Source of the DNA: Tropicibacter oceani
Lineage (GTDB): Bacteria; Pseudomonadota; Alphaproteobacteria; Rhodobacterales; Rhodobacteraceae
Direction: 5' to 3'
NCBI RefSeq assembly: GCF_029958925.1
Contig: NZ_CP124616.1
Coordinates: 992,001 to 1,056,000 of the forward strand
DNA length: 64,000 bases
Made by a program: the position numbers and the translations under genes. The notes under the pieces are model-generated. The model did not search any database. It had not been told where the DNA came from and was given only the letters and a program-made list of their open reading frames with translations. Of this stretch, positions 1-8,388 are shown piece after piece; the stretch's first letter is position 1, and each line of letters starts with the position of its first letter.

Positions 1-1
1 G

Positions 2-37
2 ATTGTCGGCATGGTGCGCAACGCGATGGGCAAATAA
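2..37 (+). CDS. C-terminal end of an upstream gene (partial)
   Basis: The first 37 bases read in frame 2 as IVGMVRNAMGK followed by TAA, with no in-frame start inside the window, so this is most likely the tail of a gene that begins upstream. Eleven residues are too few to assign a family. It runs in the same direction as sseA, about 106 bases ahead of that start. Confidence 0.4.
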   Translation: MVGMVRNAMGK

Positions 38-143
38 GCCAAAAACAGCAGGGCGCGACCTTTGGAAACGGGGCGCGCCCTTGCCAGTGTGCGCAACCGG
101 CACTAAGGACGGGGTGTCTTTTCAACGCCCCGGGGGGAAGCCC

Positions 144-1001
144 ATGGCCATGGATGATCCCAAGACGCTGGTCTCGACCGAATGGCTGGCGCGCCACCTG
201 AAAGATCCCGATCTGCGCATCCTCGATGCCAGTTGGTACATGCCTGCGATGGGGCGCGACCCCAAGGCCGAATATGACGCCGTTCATATTCCCGGCGCAC
301 GCTTTTTCGATATCGACGAAATCTCCGATGCCCGGTCCGAGCTGCCGCATATGGCGCCGACGGTTGAAAAATTCATGTCGCGGATGCGCGCGATGGGCGT
401 CGGTGACGGCCATCAGATCGTGGTCTATGACGGCATGGGCCTGTTTTCGGCGGCGCGCGTCTGGTGGACCTTCAAGCTGATGGGCAAGGACGATGTCGCG
501 GTGCTGGACGGGGGCCTGCCGAAATGGGTCGCCGAGGGCCGCGAGGTCGAGGACCTGCCGCCCATGGTACGCGACCGCCACATGACTGTGCAGCGTCAGG
601 CGCATCTGGTGCGAGATGTCACGCAGGTGTCTGCCGCCTCCAAGCTGCGCGATACGGAAATCATCGACGCCCGCTCTGCCGCCCGGTTCCGGGGCGAAGC
701 GCCCGAGCCGCGCGAAGGGCTGCGCAGCGGGCATATTCCCGGGTCGCGGAACGTGCCTTTCGATACCTTGCTGAACGCCGATGGCACGATGAAGGCCCCT
801 GACACCCTGCGCGCGATCTTCGAGGGCGCCGGGGTCGACCTGTCGAAACCCGCGATCACCACATGTGGATCGGGCGTGACCGCCGCGATCCTCAGCCTTG
901 CCCTGCAGCGCATCGGCAAGAGCGACCATTCCCTTTATGACGGAAGCTGGAGCGAATGGGGGCAGTTCCCCACGCTTCCCGTCGCCACCACAGAGGACTG
1001 A
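144..1001 (+). CDS. sseA: 3-mercaptopyruvate sulfurtransferase (tandem rhodanese)
   Basis: Predicted cytoplasmic enzyme that takes the sulfur of 3-mercaptopyruvate onto an active-site cysteine as a persulfide and passes it to thiols or cyanide. Two rhodanese domains are visible, roughly residues 10-130 and 155-280; the second carries the active loop CGSGVTA with Cys at about residue 241, the motif that separates mercaptopyruvate sulfurtransferases from thiosulfate rhodaneses. I chose the ATG at 144, giving 285 residues, the usual family length; the open frame extends upstream without homology. It lies 3 bases ahead of the aminotransferase, suggesting one transcript. Such an aminotransferase could supply the 2-oxo acid substrate, which is inference. 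Confidence 0.9.
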   Translation: MAMDDPKTLVSTEWLARHLKDPDLRILDASWYMPAMGRDPKAEYDAVHIPGARFFDIDEISDARSELPHMAPTVEKFMSRMRAMGVGDGHQIVVYDGMGLFSAARVWWTFKLMGKDDVAVLDGGLPKWVAEGREVEDLPPMVRDRHMTVQRQAHLVRDVTQVSAASKLRDTEIIDARSAARFRGEAPEPREGLRSGHIPGSRNVPFDTLLNADGTMKAPDTLRAIFEGAGVDLSKPAITTCGSGVTAAILSLALQRIGKSDHSLYDGSWSEWGQFPTLPVATTED

Positions 1002-1004
1002 CCG

Positions 1005-2189
1005 ATGTTCGAGACCCTCAAGGAACAACCCGCAGACAAGATCCTGATGCTGATGCAGGCCTTCAAGGAAGACCCGCGCGAGGACAAGATCGACCTGGGC
1101 GTGGGTGTCTACAAGGATGCGACCGGCAACACGCCGGTGATGCGGGCGATCAAGGCCGCGGAAAAGCAGCTGTGGGAGGTCGAGACAACCAAGGCCTATA
1201 CCGGGCTGGCGGGTGATCCGGCCTATGGCGACGCAATGATCGCGCTGGTTCTGGGCGACGCGGTGCCGCGCGCCAACGTGGCGGCGGCGGCAACGCCGGG
1301 CGGCACCGGTGCGGTGCGCCAGGCCTTTGACATGATCAAGATGGCCAATCCTGCGGCGCGGGTCTTTGTGTCCGATCCGACCTGGCCGAACCACCTGTCG
1401 ATCCTCAAGCACATGCAGATCGAAACGGTCATGTACCGCTATTTCGACAATGAAACGCGCGGCGTGGATTTCGACGGCATGATGGCTGATCTTGATCAGG
1501 TGCGCGCGGGCGACGTGGTGCTGGTGCATGGCTGCTGCCACAATCCGACGGGCGCCAACCTGAACATGGGCCAGTGGAAAGAACTGGTGGCTCTGCTGCT
1601 GAAAAAGGGCGCGACCCCGATGGTCGACATCGCCTATCAGGGCTTTGGTGACGGGCTTGAGGAAGACGCGCAGGCGGTGCGACTGATCGCCAAGTCCTGC
1701 CCCGAGGTCCTGATCGCGGCGTCCTGTTCCAAGAACTTCGGCATCTACCGCGAACGCACCGGCCTGCTGATGGCGGTGTCGAACGATGCGTCGCGGCAGA
1801 AGATGAACCAGGGCACGCTGAACTACCTGAACCGTCAGAACTTCAGCTTTCCGCCGGATCACGGTGCGCGTCTGGTGACCATGGTGCTGACCGATCCGGC
1901 GCTGCGCGCCGACTGGATGGCCGAGCTGGAAGAGGTGCGCAATTCCATGCTGGGCCTGCGTGAGCAGCTGGCCTCGGAATTGCAGCGCCTGTCCGGGTCG
2001 GATCGCTTTGGCTTTATCGCGCAGCACCGCGGCATGTTCTCGCGGTTGGGCACCACGCCCGAGTTGGTGGAAAAGCTGCGCGCCGATCATGGCATCTATA
2101 TGGTCGGCGATTCGCGCCTGAACATCGCGGGCCTGAACAAGACGACTGTGCCGATTCTGGCGGCGGCGATCATCAAAGCCGGCATCTGA
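1005..2189 (+). CDS. Aromatic/aspartate amino acid aminotransferase, class I
   Basis: Pyridoxal-phosphate enzyme of the AspC/TyrB group, 394 residues, which is full length. It transfers amino groups between aspartate or aromatic amino acids and 2-oxoglutarate. Visible motifs are CCHNPTGANL (the NPTG loop), the PLP-binding lysine at about residue 243 in SCSKNFGIYRERTG, and a C-terminal arginine in DSRLNIAGL that fits binding of the substrate alpha-carboxylate. The start follows the sseA stop by 3 bases, with an AGAGGA ribosome site inside the end of sseA. A rho-independent terminator follows at 2228. Whether it prefers aspartate or tyrosine/phenylalanine cannot be told from sequence alone. Confidence 0.9.
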   Translation: MFETLKEQPADKILMLMQAFKEDPREDKIDLGVGVYKDATGNTPVMRAIKAAEKQLWEVETTKAYTGLAGDPAYGDAMIALVLGDAVPRANVAAAATPGGTGAVRQAFDMIKMANPAARVFVSDPTWPNHLSILKHMQIETVMYRYFDNETRGVDFDGMMADLDQVRAGDVVLVHGCCHNPTGANLNMGQWKELVALLLKKGATPMVDIAYQGFGDGLEEDAQAVRLIAKSCPEVLIAASCSKNFGIYRERTGLLMAVSNDASRQKMNQGTLNYLNRQNFSFPPDHGARLVTMVLTDPALRADWMAELEEVRNSMLGLREQLASELQRLSGSDRFGFIAQHRGMFSRLGTTPELVEKLRADHGIYMVGDSRLNIAGLNKTTVPILAAAIIKAGI

Positions 2190-2227
2190 GGGGGACGGGG
2201 AAAACCCGCCCTACGTGATAACGAAAG

Positions 2228-2256
2228 GCGGCGCCTGTGCGGGCGTCGCATTTTTT
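2228..2256 (+). terminator. Rho-independent terminator after the aminotransferase
   Basis: GCGGCGCC and GGCGTCGC form an 8-bp stem (one G-U pair) around the loop TGTGCG, followed by A and six T. It ends the sseA-aminotransferase transcript. A smaller CGGG/CCCG hairpin lies just ahead at 2196-2208. Confidence 0.75.
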
Positions 2257-2278
2257 GAGTATTTTTGCCAAGAAGAAG
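2254..2278 (+). repeat. Dispersed repeat, type A (copy 1)
   Basis: TTTGAGTATTTTTGCC followed by AAGAAGAAG. The same word recurs as an inverted pair at 5709-5788 and, in part, at 58050. It overlaps the T-run of the preceding terminator and ends 3 bases before the stop of the convergent gene at 2282. Confidence 0.6.
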
Positions 2279-2281
2279 GGG

Positions 2282-2626
2282 TTAGCCGTGTTCGGCGCGG
2301 CTGTCTTTGGGGGCCTGATCCCGGTCGGTGGGTCCGTAGTCGCGCAGCACATGGCAGACCTTGAGCCTGTAGTCGGCAAACAGCCCTGCGCGCCCCTTTG
2401 ACTGGGCGTTGCGGTGCGCGGCCAGCTTGCGCCAGCGCGCGACGGCGGCCTCGTCCTCGAAAAAGCTGATCGACAGCAGTTTGTCCGGGTTGGTCAGGCT
2501 CTGGAAGCGCTCCACGCTGATGAACCCTTCGACCTCTTGGACAAGCGGCCGCATCTGCGCGGCGATGTCCAGGTAGGCGTCCTTGCGGCCCTGTGCGGGA
2601 ATGACTTCGAAGATGATGGCGATCAT
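2282..2626 (-). CDS. Antibiotic biosynthesis monooxygenase (ABM) domain protein
   Basis: A 114-residue protein with the dimeric alpha/beta ABM fold (N-terminal MIAIIFEVIPAQG, then EVEGFISVERFQS and LLSISFFEDEAAVARWR). Proteins of this family include small cofactor-free oxygenases and heme-degrading enzymes; many have no known substrate, and none is suggested here. The start at 2626 is fixed by an excellent ribosome site, AAAGGAGG, 5 bases upstream; a longer reading frame to 2659 would lie upstream of that site. It lies downstream of the truncated dnaE2 on the same strand, separated by repeat B1. Confidence 0.7.
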   Translation of the reverse strand: MIAIIFEVIPAQGRKDAYLDIAAQMRPLVQEVEGFISVERFQSLTNPDKLLSISFFEDEAAVARWRKLAAHRNAQSKGRAGLFADYRLKVCHVLRDYGPTDRDQAPKDSRAEHG

Positions 2627-2689
2627 GGGGTCCTCCTTTGGGGCAGGGTGGCGTGCCACCAGATCAGGCGCAAGCGTCTGCGGTTTCCA

Positions 2690-2748
2690 TTTGCCTGAAA
2701 TATCCCGGGGGAGTCACGCGCTTGCGCGGGGCGGGGGCAGAGCCCCCT
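2690..2748 (+). repeat. Dispersed repeat, type B (copy 1), at the dnaE2 3' end
   Basis: Leader TTTGCCTG, core AAATATCCCGGGGG then AGTC, a short GCGC-TT-GCGC hairpin, and the hairpin GGGGGC-AGA-GCCCCC at 2733-2747. Read on the minus strand, the element supplies the last 13 or so codons and the TGA stop (2714-2716) of dnaE2. Confidence 0.8.
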
Positions 2749-5662
2749 TGCCGGTGCCGCCCCCCCCTTGCGGCGTCAGGATGTGGCGCAGCAGGGCAAC
2801 GGGGTGTGCGCGCAGGGACAGGCGCAGGGCGACGTAATCTTCGACCACCTCTTCACCGAGGGTCATCAGGGGCAGGTTCGCCGGGGCCTCGGCAATTGCT
2901 TCGCCATCCAGGTCGCGGGCGAACAGCGGCAGTTCGGGGCCGTTGGTCAGGGCCTTTGCTTCCCACAGGGCGGCGCGGCGGTTCAGGCCAAGGGCGGCAA
3001 AGGCGTCTGATTCGGCCAGCCGGGTGATCAGTTTCGGCCCCAGCCCGGCGCGGCGCCAGACGTCGCGGACCGTTTGATAGCCATTGCCGCGCGCGGCGCA
3101 AATCCAGTTGGCGTCCTCTTCGCTCAGGCCTTTGATCTGGCGGAACCCCAGCCGCAGGGCAAGGCGGCCATCGTCGTCGGGTTCCATCCGGTTGTCCCAG
3201 AGGCTGGCGTTGATGCAGACCGGGCGCACGGTTACCCCATGTTCGCGCGCGTCGCGGACGATCTGGGCCGGGGCGTAAAAGCCCATGGGCTGCGCGTTCA
3301 GCAGGGCGCAGGCAAAGATGCCGGGGTGGTGGAACTTGATCCAGGCGCTGGCATAGACCAGCAGGGCAAAGCTGGCGGCATGGCTTTCGGGAAAGCCGTA
3401 TGAGCCAAAGCCCTCGATCTGGGAAAAGCAGCGTTCGGCGAATTCCTGATCATAGCCGTTGCGGGCCATGCCTTTCAGAAAGCGCGCGCGGAATTCGGAC
3501 ACGTTGCCGTGTTTCTTGAAGGTGGCAAGGCTGCGACGCAGGCGGTCGGCTTCTTCGGGGCTGAAGCCGGCGCCGATGATGGCAATCTGCATGGCCTGTT
3601 CCTGGAACAGCGGCACGCCCAGGGTCTTGCCCAGGACCTTACCCAATTCGTCCGAGGGGAATTGCACCTGTTCCTCGCCGTTGCGGCGGCGGATGTAGGG
3701 GTGGACCATGTCGCCCTGGATGGGGCCGGGGCGGATGATGGCGACCTCGATCACCAGGTCGTAGAAACAGCGCGGCTTCATGCGCGGCAGAAAGTTCATC
3801 TGCGCGCGGGATTCGACCTGAAAGACGCCGATGGTGTCGGCGCGGCACATCATGTCGTAGACGCGCGCATCCTCGGGCGGCAGCGTCGCAAGGCTGTGTT
3901 TCGCGCCGTGGTGTTGCGCCATCAGGTCAAAGGCCTTGCGGATGCAGGTCAACATACCAAGGCTGAGCACATCGACCTTGAGGATGCCAAGCGCGTCGAT
4001 GTCGTCCTTGTCCCAGCAGATGACGGTGCGTTCGGCCATGCTGGCGTTTTCGATGGGCACCAGTTCGTCCAGCCGCCCTTCGGTGATGATGAACCCGCCG
4101 ACGTGCTGCGACAGGTGGCGGGGAAAGCCGATGATTTCGTGGATCATCTCCATGGTCAGGCGCAGCTGATGGTCCTCGGGGTCAAGGCCGATCTCGCGCA
4201 TGCGCTGCGCCTCGAGCCCATTGGACGAAAAGAACCCCCAAAGCTGCGAGGACAGAGCGCCGATGGTGTCCTGGGACAGGCCCATGGCGCGGCCGACCTC
4301 GCGGATGGCGCGTTTGCCGCGATAGTGGATGACGGTGGCGCAGAGCCCCGCGCGGTGGCGGCCGTAGCGGTCATAGATGTGCTGGATCACCTCTTCGCGG
4401 CGTTCGTGTTCGAAATCGACGTCGATGTCGGGCGGCTCGTCCCGCGCCTCGCTGACAAAGCGTTCAAAGACCATGGTGCCGATTTCGGGGCTGACCGAGG
4501 TGACGCCAAGGGCGTAGCAGACCACCGAATTGGCGGCGCTGCCACGGCCCTGGCACAGGATGTCGCGCGACCGGGCAAAGGCGACGATATCGCGGACGGT
4601 CAGAAAGTAGGGTTCATAGTTCAGCTTGCCGATCAGGGTCAGCTCGTGCTCCAGCATGGCGCGGACCTTGTCGGGCGCGCCCTGGGGGTAGCGCCATTGC
4701 AGGCCCTTGTGGGCGAGGCGGGCAAGACGCTGGGCCGCGGTTTCCCCCTGCGCGATCTCGGAGGGGTATTCGTAGCGCAGTTCCGACAGATCGAACCGGC
4801 AACTGTCCGCCAGGTCGGCAGCCCGGGTCACGGCGCCCTGGTGTCGGCCAAGGATGCCGCGCATTTCCACCTCGGAGCGCAGGCGCTGTTCGCCATTGGC
4901 CAGCGCGGCGCGGCCAAGGTCACCGACGCGCTGGCCGGTGCGAATGGCGGTCAACACATCGGCAAGGCGGCGGCGGCGGCCATGGTGCATGCGTGGCCCC
5001 GCCGTCGCGACGGTGGGAAGGCCCAGGGTGTCCGCCAGTCGGGCCAGCCGGTCAAAGCGGTCGCTGTCCTGTCCGTCGTACTCCGGAGCAAGAGCAAGGT
5101 GGATATCCCCGGCATAGCGGCGCGACAGCTGTTGCGCCTGCGTCAGCCACGGGTCCGCGCCGGGCGGCAGCGATGGCGCTTGTGGCGACGGGTGCAGGAT
5201 CAGCCGGAGCCCTGACGCGTCGGGCGGCAGATCCGAAAGGCCGATGTCGCATTGCCCTTTGGGGGCGCCAAGCCGCCCCTTCGAGATCAACCGGCAAAGG
5301 GTGGCCCAGCCAGACCGGGTGGCGGCAAGCGCGGTGATCTCGATCCCTTCGCGCAGGCACAGGCGTGCGGCGGGGACCAGCCGCGGGACATTGCGGATAT
5401 GAAGCGAGGGCGGTTTGGGCAGGTGCTTGGGCGCCGGCGGACCGATAGGGCCATCGCACGACTCGGCGCGGGTGCGCTCGGCGATCTGGTGCTTGATCTC
5501 TTTCGCCCGGGTGTGGGCGCGGACGATCCCGGCAACCGAATTCACGTCCGCGATGGCGATGGCCGACAGCCCCAGAAACGCGGCGCGCTCCATGTACTCC
5601 TCGGGGTGGGAGGCCCCGGTGAGGAAGGTGAAGTTGGAGGTGATGCAAAGCTCGGCGAACAT
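2714..5662 (-). CDS. dnaE2: Error-prone DNA polymerase DnaE2 (ImuC), C-terminally truncated
   Basis: Replicative-type family C polymerase used for damage-induced mutagenesis and lesion bypass. The N-terminal PHP domain starts with the typical SNFTFLTGASHPEE; the catalytic acidic cluster is in PPDIDVDFEHERREEV; fingers and thumb follow, then a helix-hairpin-helix region near residues 830-870. It has 982 residues, whereas DnaE2 proteins usually have 1,040 or more. Homology appears to stop after AHPVALLRHIL, the point where the C-terminal OB-fold domain should begin. The remaining codons (GGGGTGKGALPPPRASA) come from a C8 run and repeat B1. There is no room downstream for the missing 90-110 residues, so this is a real loss. 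A LexA box lies 14 bases upstream of the start. No imuA or imuB is adjacent. The protein may be defective or partly active. Confidence 0.88.
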   Translation of the reverse strand: MFAELCITSNFTFLTGASHPEEYMERAAFLGLSAIAIADVNSVAGIVRAHTRAKEIKHQIAERTRAESCDGPIGPPAPKHLPKPPSLHIRNVPRLVPAARLCLREGIEITALAATRSGWATLCRLISKGRLGAPKGQCDIGLSDLPPDASGLRLILHPSPQAPSLPPGADPWLTQAQQLSRRYAGDIHLALAPEYDGQDSDRFDRLARLADTLGLPTVATAGPRMHHGRRRRLADVLTAIRTGQRVGDLGRAALANGEQRLRSEVEMRGILGRHQGAVTRAADLADSCRFDLSELRYEYPSEIAQGETAAQRLARLAHKGLQWRYPQGAPDKVRAMLEHELTLIGKLNYEPYFLTVRDIVAFARSRDILCQGRGSAANSVVCYALGVTSVSPEIGTMVFERFVSEARDEPPDIDVDFEHERREEVIQHIYDRYGRHRAGLCATVIHYRGKRAIREVGRAMGLSQDTIGALSSQLWGFFSSNGLEAQRMREIGLDPEDHQLRLTMEMIHEIIGFPRHLSQHVGGFIITEGRLDELVPIENASMAERTVICWDKDDIDALGILKVDVLSLGMLTCIRKAFDLMAQHHGAKHSLATLPPEDARVYDMMCRADTIGVFQVESRAQMNFLPRMKPRCFYDLVIEVAIIRPGPIQGDMVHPYIRRRNGEEQVQFPSDELGKVLGKTLGVPLFQEQAMQIAIIGAGFSPEEADRLRRSLATFKKHGNVSEFRARFLKGMARNGYDQEFAERCFSQIEGFGSYGFPESHAASFALLVYASAWIKFHHPGIFACALLNAQPMGFYAPAQIVRDAREHGVTVRPVCINASLWDNRMEPDDDGRLALRLGFRQIKGLSEEDANWICAARGNGYQTVRDVWRRAGLGPKLITRLAESDAFAALGLNRRAALWEAKALTNGPELPLFARDLDGEAIAEAPANLPLMTLGEEVVEDYVALRLSLRAHPVALLRHILTPQGGGGTGKGALPPPRASA

Positions 5663-5676
5663 GCGGGGGAGTTTAT

Positions 5677-5691
5677 GTTCGCATTTTGTTC
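5677..5691 (-). promoter_or_regulatory. LexA (SOS) box of dnaE2
   Basis: GTTC-GCATTTT-GTTC on the plus strand (GAAC-N7-GAAC read toward dnaE2) matches the alphaproteobacterial LexA operator exactly. It lies 14 bases upstream of the dnaE2 ATG, where a bound repressor would block transcription or initiation. Confidence 0.85.
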
Positions 5692-5708
5692 TTTTCGAGT
5701 CTCTTGTG

Positions 5709-5788
5709 CTTCTTCTTGGTGAAAATACTCAAAATGTCCCGCTGTTGGCCAAGGTCATCGCCATTTGAGTATTTGGACCAAGAAGAAG
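5709..5788. repeat. Inverted pair of type A repeats between dnaE2 and sitD
   Basis: The left arm 5709-5736 (CTTCTTCTTGGTGAAAATAC then TCAAAATG) and right arm 5762-5788 (CATTTGAGTATTTGGACC then AAGAAGAAG) are near-perfect reverse complements, about 27 bases each, around a 25-base spacer. They fill the gap between the sitD stop and the dnaE2 promoter and could fold into a long stem that ends sitABCD transcription. Confidence 0.65.
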
Positions 5789-5791
5789 CTG

Positions 5792-6700
5792 CTAGGCGCG
5801 TCTATGCGGGGCGGCGACGGCGGCAAGGCCGAGAATCAGCCCTGACACCGTGGCGATCATTCCGGCGGCCGAGACCGAGGCGGTGGCGCCGAGCCAGAGA
5901 GGGCCGTAGCCTGCGAGGACATAGCCGAGGATGGCCGAAGCAGCGGCGAAGGCGAGGGACCAGGCGATCTGGTGTTCCAGTCGGTTGGTCATCAGGCGCG
6001 CGGCGGCGGGGGGGCAGATGAACATGGCGATCACGATGATCGAGCCGACCGCATCAAAGGCGGCGACGGCGGCCAGCGCGGCCATGGCGACGATGCCTAG
6101 GCCGATCAGCGTGGTGGGCAGGCCCAGCGAGCGGGCAAAGCCTTCGTCGAAGGTGGTCAGCTTCATCGGGCGCCAGAGGGCCGCGATGGTGAGGGCGATG
6201 GCGGCAAAGGTGGCGGCCATGCGCAGCAGTTCGGGGGGCAGCAGCGCAAGCGCGGTCGGGTCGGTCAGCGAGGACCAGCCCTGCGCGTCGATCCAGATCA
6301 GGCTTTCGAGGTTGCCATAAAGGGCGTGTTCGACATCGAGGTGCACCGAGGAAGTGTCGGATTGTTCCAGCAGCAGCACGCCGCCTGCGAACATGGCGGT
6401 AAAGACCACGCCCATGGCGGCGCCGGGTTCGACCCGGCCAAAGCGGCGGATCGCCTCGATCAGCAGGACGGCGATCAGGGCGGCGGCGGCGGCGCCCAGC
6501 ATCATCGGCGCGGTGGTGACGGCGCCGGTGATCAGGAAGGCCACAACGATGCCGGGCAGGACCACGTGGCTGATGGCGTCGCCGATCAGGGCCTGACGGC
6601 GCAGCAGCAGGAAGTTTCCCGGCAGGGCGCAGGCCATGGCGGCCAGCGTGCCGATAACCATGGGCGGAAGCGACAGGGCGACGAATTCATATCCCATCAC
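5792..6700 (-). CDS. sitD: Manganese ABC transporter permease SitD
   Basis: Membrane-embedded permease of the ABC-3 (ZnuB/MntB/SitC-SitD) family, 302 residues, with about eight or nine hydrophobic segments. Family landmarks are GNFLLLRRQALIGDAISHVVLPG near the N-terminus and TTFDEGFARSLGLPTTLIG in the loop that contacts the ATPase. It is the last gene of sitABCD and overlaps the sitC stop by 4 bases (ATGA). Two adjacent ATG codons are possible starts. Two different permeases are typical of SitCD, which form a heterodimer. Manganese rather than zinc is inferred from gene order and the solute-binding protein. Confidence 0.88.
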   Translation of the reverse strand: MMGYEFVALSLPPMVIGTLAAMACALPGNFLLLRRQALIGDAISHVVLPGIVVAFLITGAVTTAPMMLGAAAAALIAVLLIEAIRRFGRVEPGAAMGVVFTAMFAGGVLLLEQSDTSSVHLDVEHALYGNLESLIWIDAQGWSSLTDPTALALLPPELLRMAATFAAIALTIAALWRPMKLTTFDEGFARSLGLPTTLIGLGIVAMAALAAVAAFDAVGSIIVIAMFICPPAAARLMTNRLEHQIAWSLAFAAASAILGYVLAGYGPLWLGATASVSAAGMIATVSGLILGLAAVAAPHRRA

Positions 6701-7614
6701 GTGGCCCTTTCGCTGCGGCGGGCGTTTCGGCGGTGGCGCAGCGCGCCCGCGATCACTCCGCGCGACGGCGCGAGCAGCAGCGAGACGGTGAACAGCGCCG
6801 TGGACACCAGCACGATGATCGGGCCGGTGGGCAGGTCGGGGGCGGTGGCCGAGAGCGCGGCGCCGGTGTGGCCTGACAGCCCGCCAAAGGCGCCGGACAG
6901 CAGGACGACTCGGGTGGCGTTGTCGGACCAGAAGCGGGCAGCGGCGGCGGGGATGATCAGCAGCGCAACGATCAGGATCAGCCCGACGATTTTCAGTCCC
7001 ACGACGGTGACAGCAAGGACCAGCGTCATCAGGGCCAGGTCAAGCCGGTAGGTGTTGATCCCCTGCACCTGGGCAAAGCCTTCGTCGAAGGCGGTGATCA
7101 GCAGCGGGCGGCGCAGCAGCCAGACCGCCAGAAGGACCAGCACGCCGCCGGCGGCGATCAGCAGGGCGTCGCTGCGCAGCATCCCGGCGGTCGATCCCAG
7201 CAGGAAACTGTCAAGCCCCGCCTGCCGCCCGGCGGTCATGGTCTGGATCACCGTCAGCAGCACGATACCAAAGCCGAAGAAGACCGAGAGTACCGCGCCG
7301 ATGGCCGCGTCTTCGCGCAGTCTTGTGCGGCGGGTCAGCCAGCCGACGACCAGCAGCCCGACCCAAGCCGAAGCGGCGGATCCGGCCAGCAATCCGGGCA
7401 GAGAACGGCCCTCGCCGCCCAAGGCCACGAGCACGAGGAAAGCCAAGGCCAGGCCGGGCAGGGTGGAATGGCTGACCGCATCAGAGACAAGCGAGCGTTT
7501 GCGCAGGTAGAGGAAGGCCCCGACAACCCCCGCCGCGATGCCAAGCGCGGTTGAGCCAAGCGCCACAAGCACGGCGTTGTAGCCCAGTTGCAGGGTCAGG
7601 GCGTCCAGCAGCAT
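6697..7614 (-). CDS. sitC: Manganese ABC transporter permease SitC
   Basis: First permease of the importer, 305 residues, ABC-3 family, with about eight membrane segments. GAFLYLRKRSLVSDAVSHSTLPGLALAF and ITAFDEGFAQVQGINTYRLDL are the counterparts of the matching motifs in SitD, so the two are paralogues. The start is 2 bases after the sitB stop and the 3' end overlaps sitD, consistent with one polycistronic message from the promoter upstream of sitA. Confidence 0.88.
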   Translation of the reverse strand: MLLDALTLQLGYNAVLVALGSTALGIAAGVVGAFLYLRKRSLVSDAVSHSTLPGLALAFLVLVALGGEGRSLPGLLAGSAASAWVGLLVVGWLTRRTRLREDAAIGAVLSVFFGFGIVLLTVIQTMTAGRQAGLDSFLLGSTAGMLRSDALLIAAGGVLVLLAVWLLRRPLLITAFDEGFAQVQGINTYRLDLALMTLVLAVTVVGLKIVGLILIVALLIIPAAAARFWSDNATRVVLLSGAFGGLSGHTGAALSATAPDLPTGPIIVLVSTALFTVSLLLAPSRGVIAGALRHRRNARRSERAT

Positions 7615-7616
7615 GC

Positions 7617-8387
7617 TCAGGCCTTCAGTAGCACGCGGCCGCCATAGGCGGCGTCGAGGGTCTGTTGGGTAAAGGCGGTTTCCACCGGGCCTTCGGCGAT
7701 GCGGGCACGGTTGATCAGGAAAACGCGGTCGAAATAGTCCTGCACGGTGGACAGGTCGTGGTGCACGGCGACGACGGTGCGGCCTTCGTCGCGCAGGGAT
7801 TTCAGGACGGCGATGATCGCGGCCTCGGTCGCGGCATCGACCCCGGCAAAGGGTTCGTCGAGCAGGTAGAGGTCAGCGCCCTGCGCGAGGGCGCGGGCCA
7901 GAAACACGCGCTGTTGCTGGCCGCCGGACAGCTGGCCGATCTGGCGGCTGGCAAAGTCCTGCATGCCGACGCGTTCAAGGCAGGCCTGCGCCTGCGCGCG
8001 GTGCGGGGCGCGGATGCGGCGCAGCAGGCCAAGCTGATGGTAGAGGCCCATCATCACCACGTCGATCACTCGGGTCGGGAAATCCCAGTCAACGCTGGCG
8101 CGCTGGGGCACATAGGCGATGCGCTGGCGCTGGGTGTCGATGGGTTGGCCCCAGGCTGTGGCCTGGCCGCCAAGCGGTTTCACGAGGCCAAGCGCGGCCT
8201 TGAGCAGGGTCGATTTGCCGGCGCCGTTGGGGCCGATGATCGCCGTCATGGTGGCCTGTGGCACGGTCATGTCGATGTCGCGCACCACCGGGTCCGCGTC
8301 ATAGGCGACGGTCAGGTGGCGCAGGGCAAAGGGGCTGGTGGACAGGGCGCTTTGTCCGGCCTCCTGGGTCATGTCGCGCGGACTCAT
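7617..8387 (-). CDS. sitB: Manganese ABC transporter ATP-binding protein SitB
   Basis: Cytoplasmic ATPase powering the importer, 256 residues. Walker A GPNGAGKSTL, signature LSGGQQQRVFLARAL, Walker B LYLLDEPFAGVD and the switch histidine in VAVHHDLSTV are all present. I take the ATG at 8387, one base after the sitA stop codon; a GTG three codons upstream (8396) would overlap sitA and is a possible alternative. SitB docks on the EAA-like loops of SitC and SitD. Confidence 0.9.
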   Translation of the reverse strand: MSPRDMTQEAGQSALSTSPFALRHLTVAYDADPVVRDIDMTVPQATMTAIIGPNGAGKSTLLKAALGLVKPLGGQATAWGQPIDTQRQRIAYVPQRASVDWDFPTRVIDVVMMGLYHQLGLLRRIRAPHRAQAQACLERVGMQDFASRQIGQLSGGQQQRVFLARALAQGADLYLLDEPFAGVDAATEAAIIAVLKSLRDEGRTVVAVHHDLSTVQDYFDRVFLINRARIAEGPVETAFTQQTLDAAYGGRVLLKA

Positions 8388-8388
8388 G

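Noticed and set aside
2714-2770. A sequencing frameshift in the C8 run as the cause of the short DnaE2
   Set aside because: The missing domain would need about 300 bases downstream, but only the repeat and then another gene follow in about 130 bases.
3509-5215. A 568-codon open frame opposite dnaE2
   Set aside because: Antisense shadow of a GC-rich gene; low-complexity composition and no recognisable domain.
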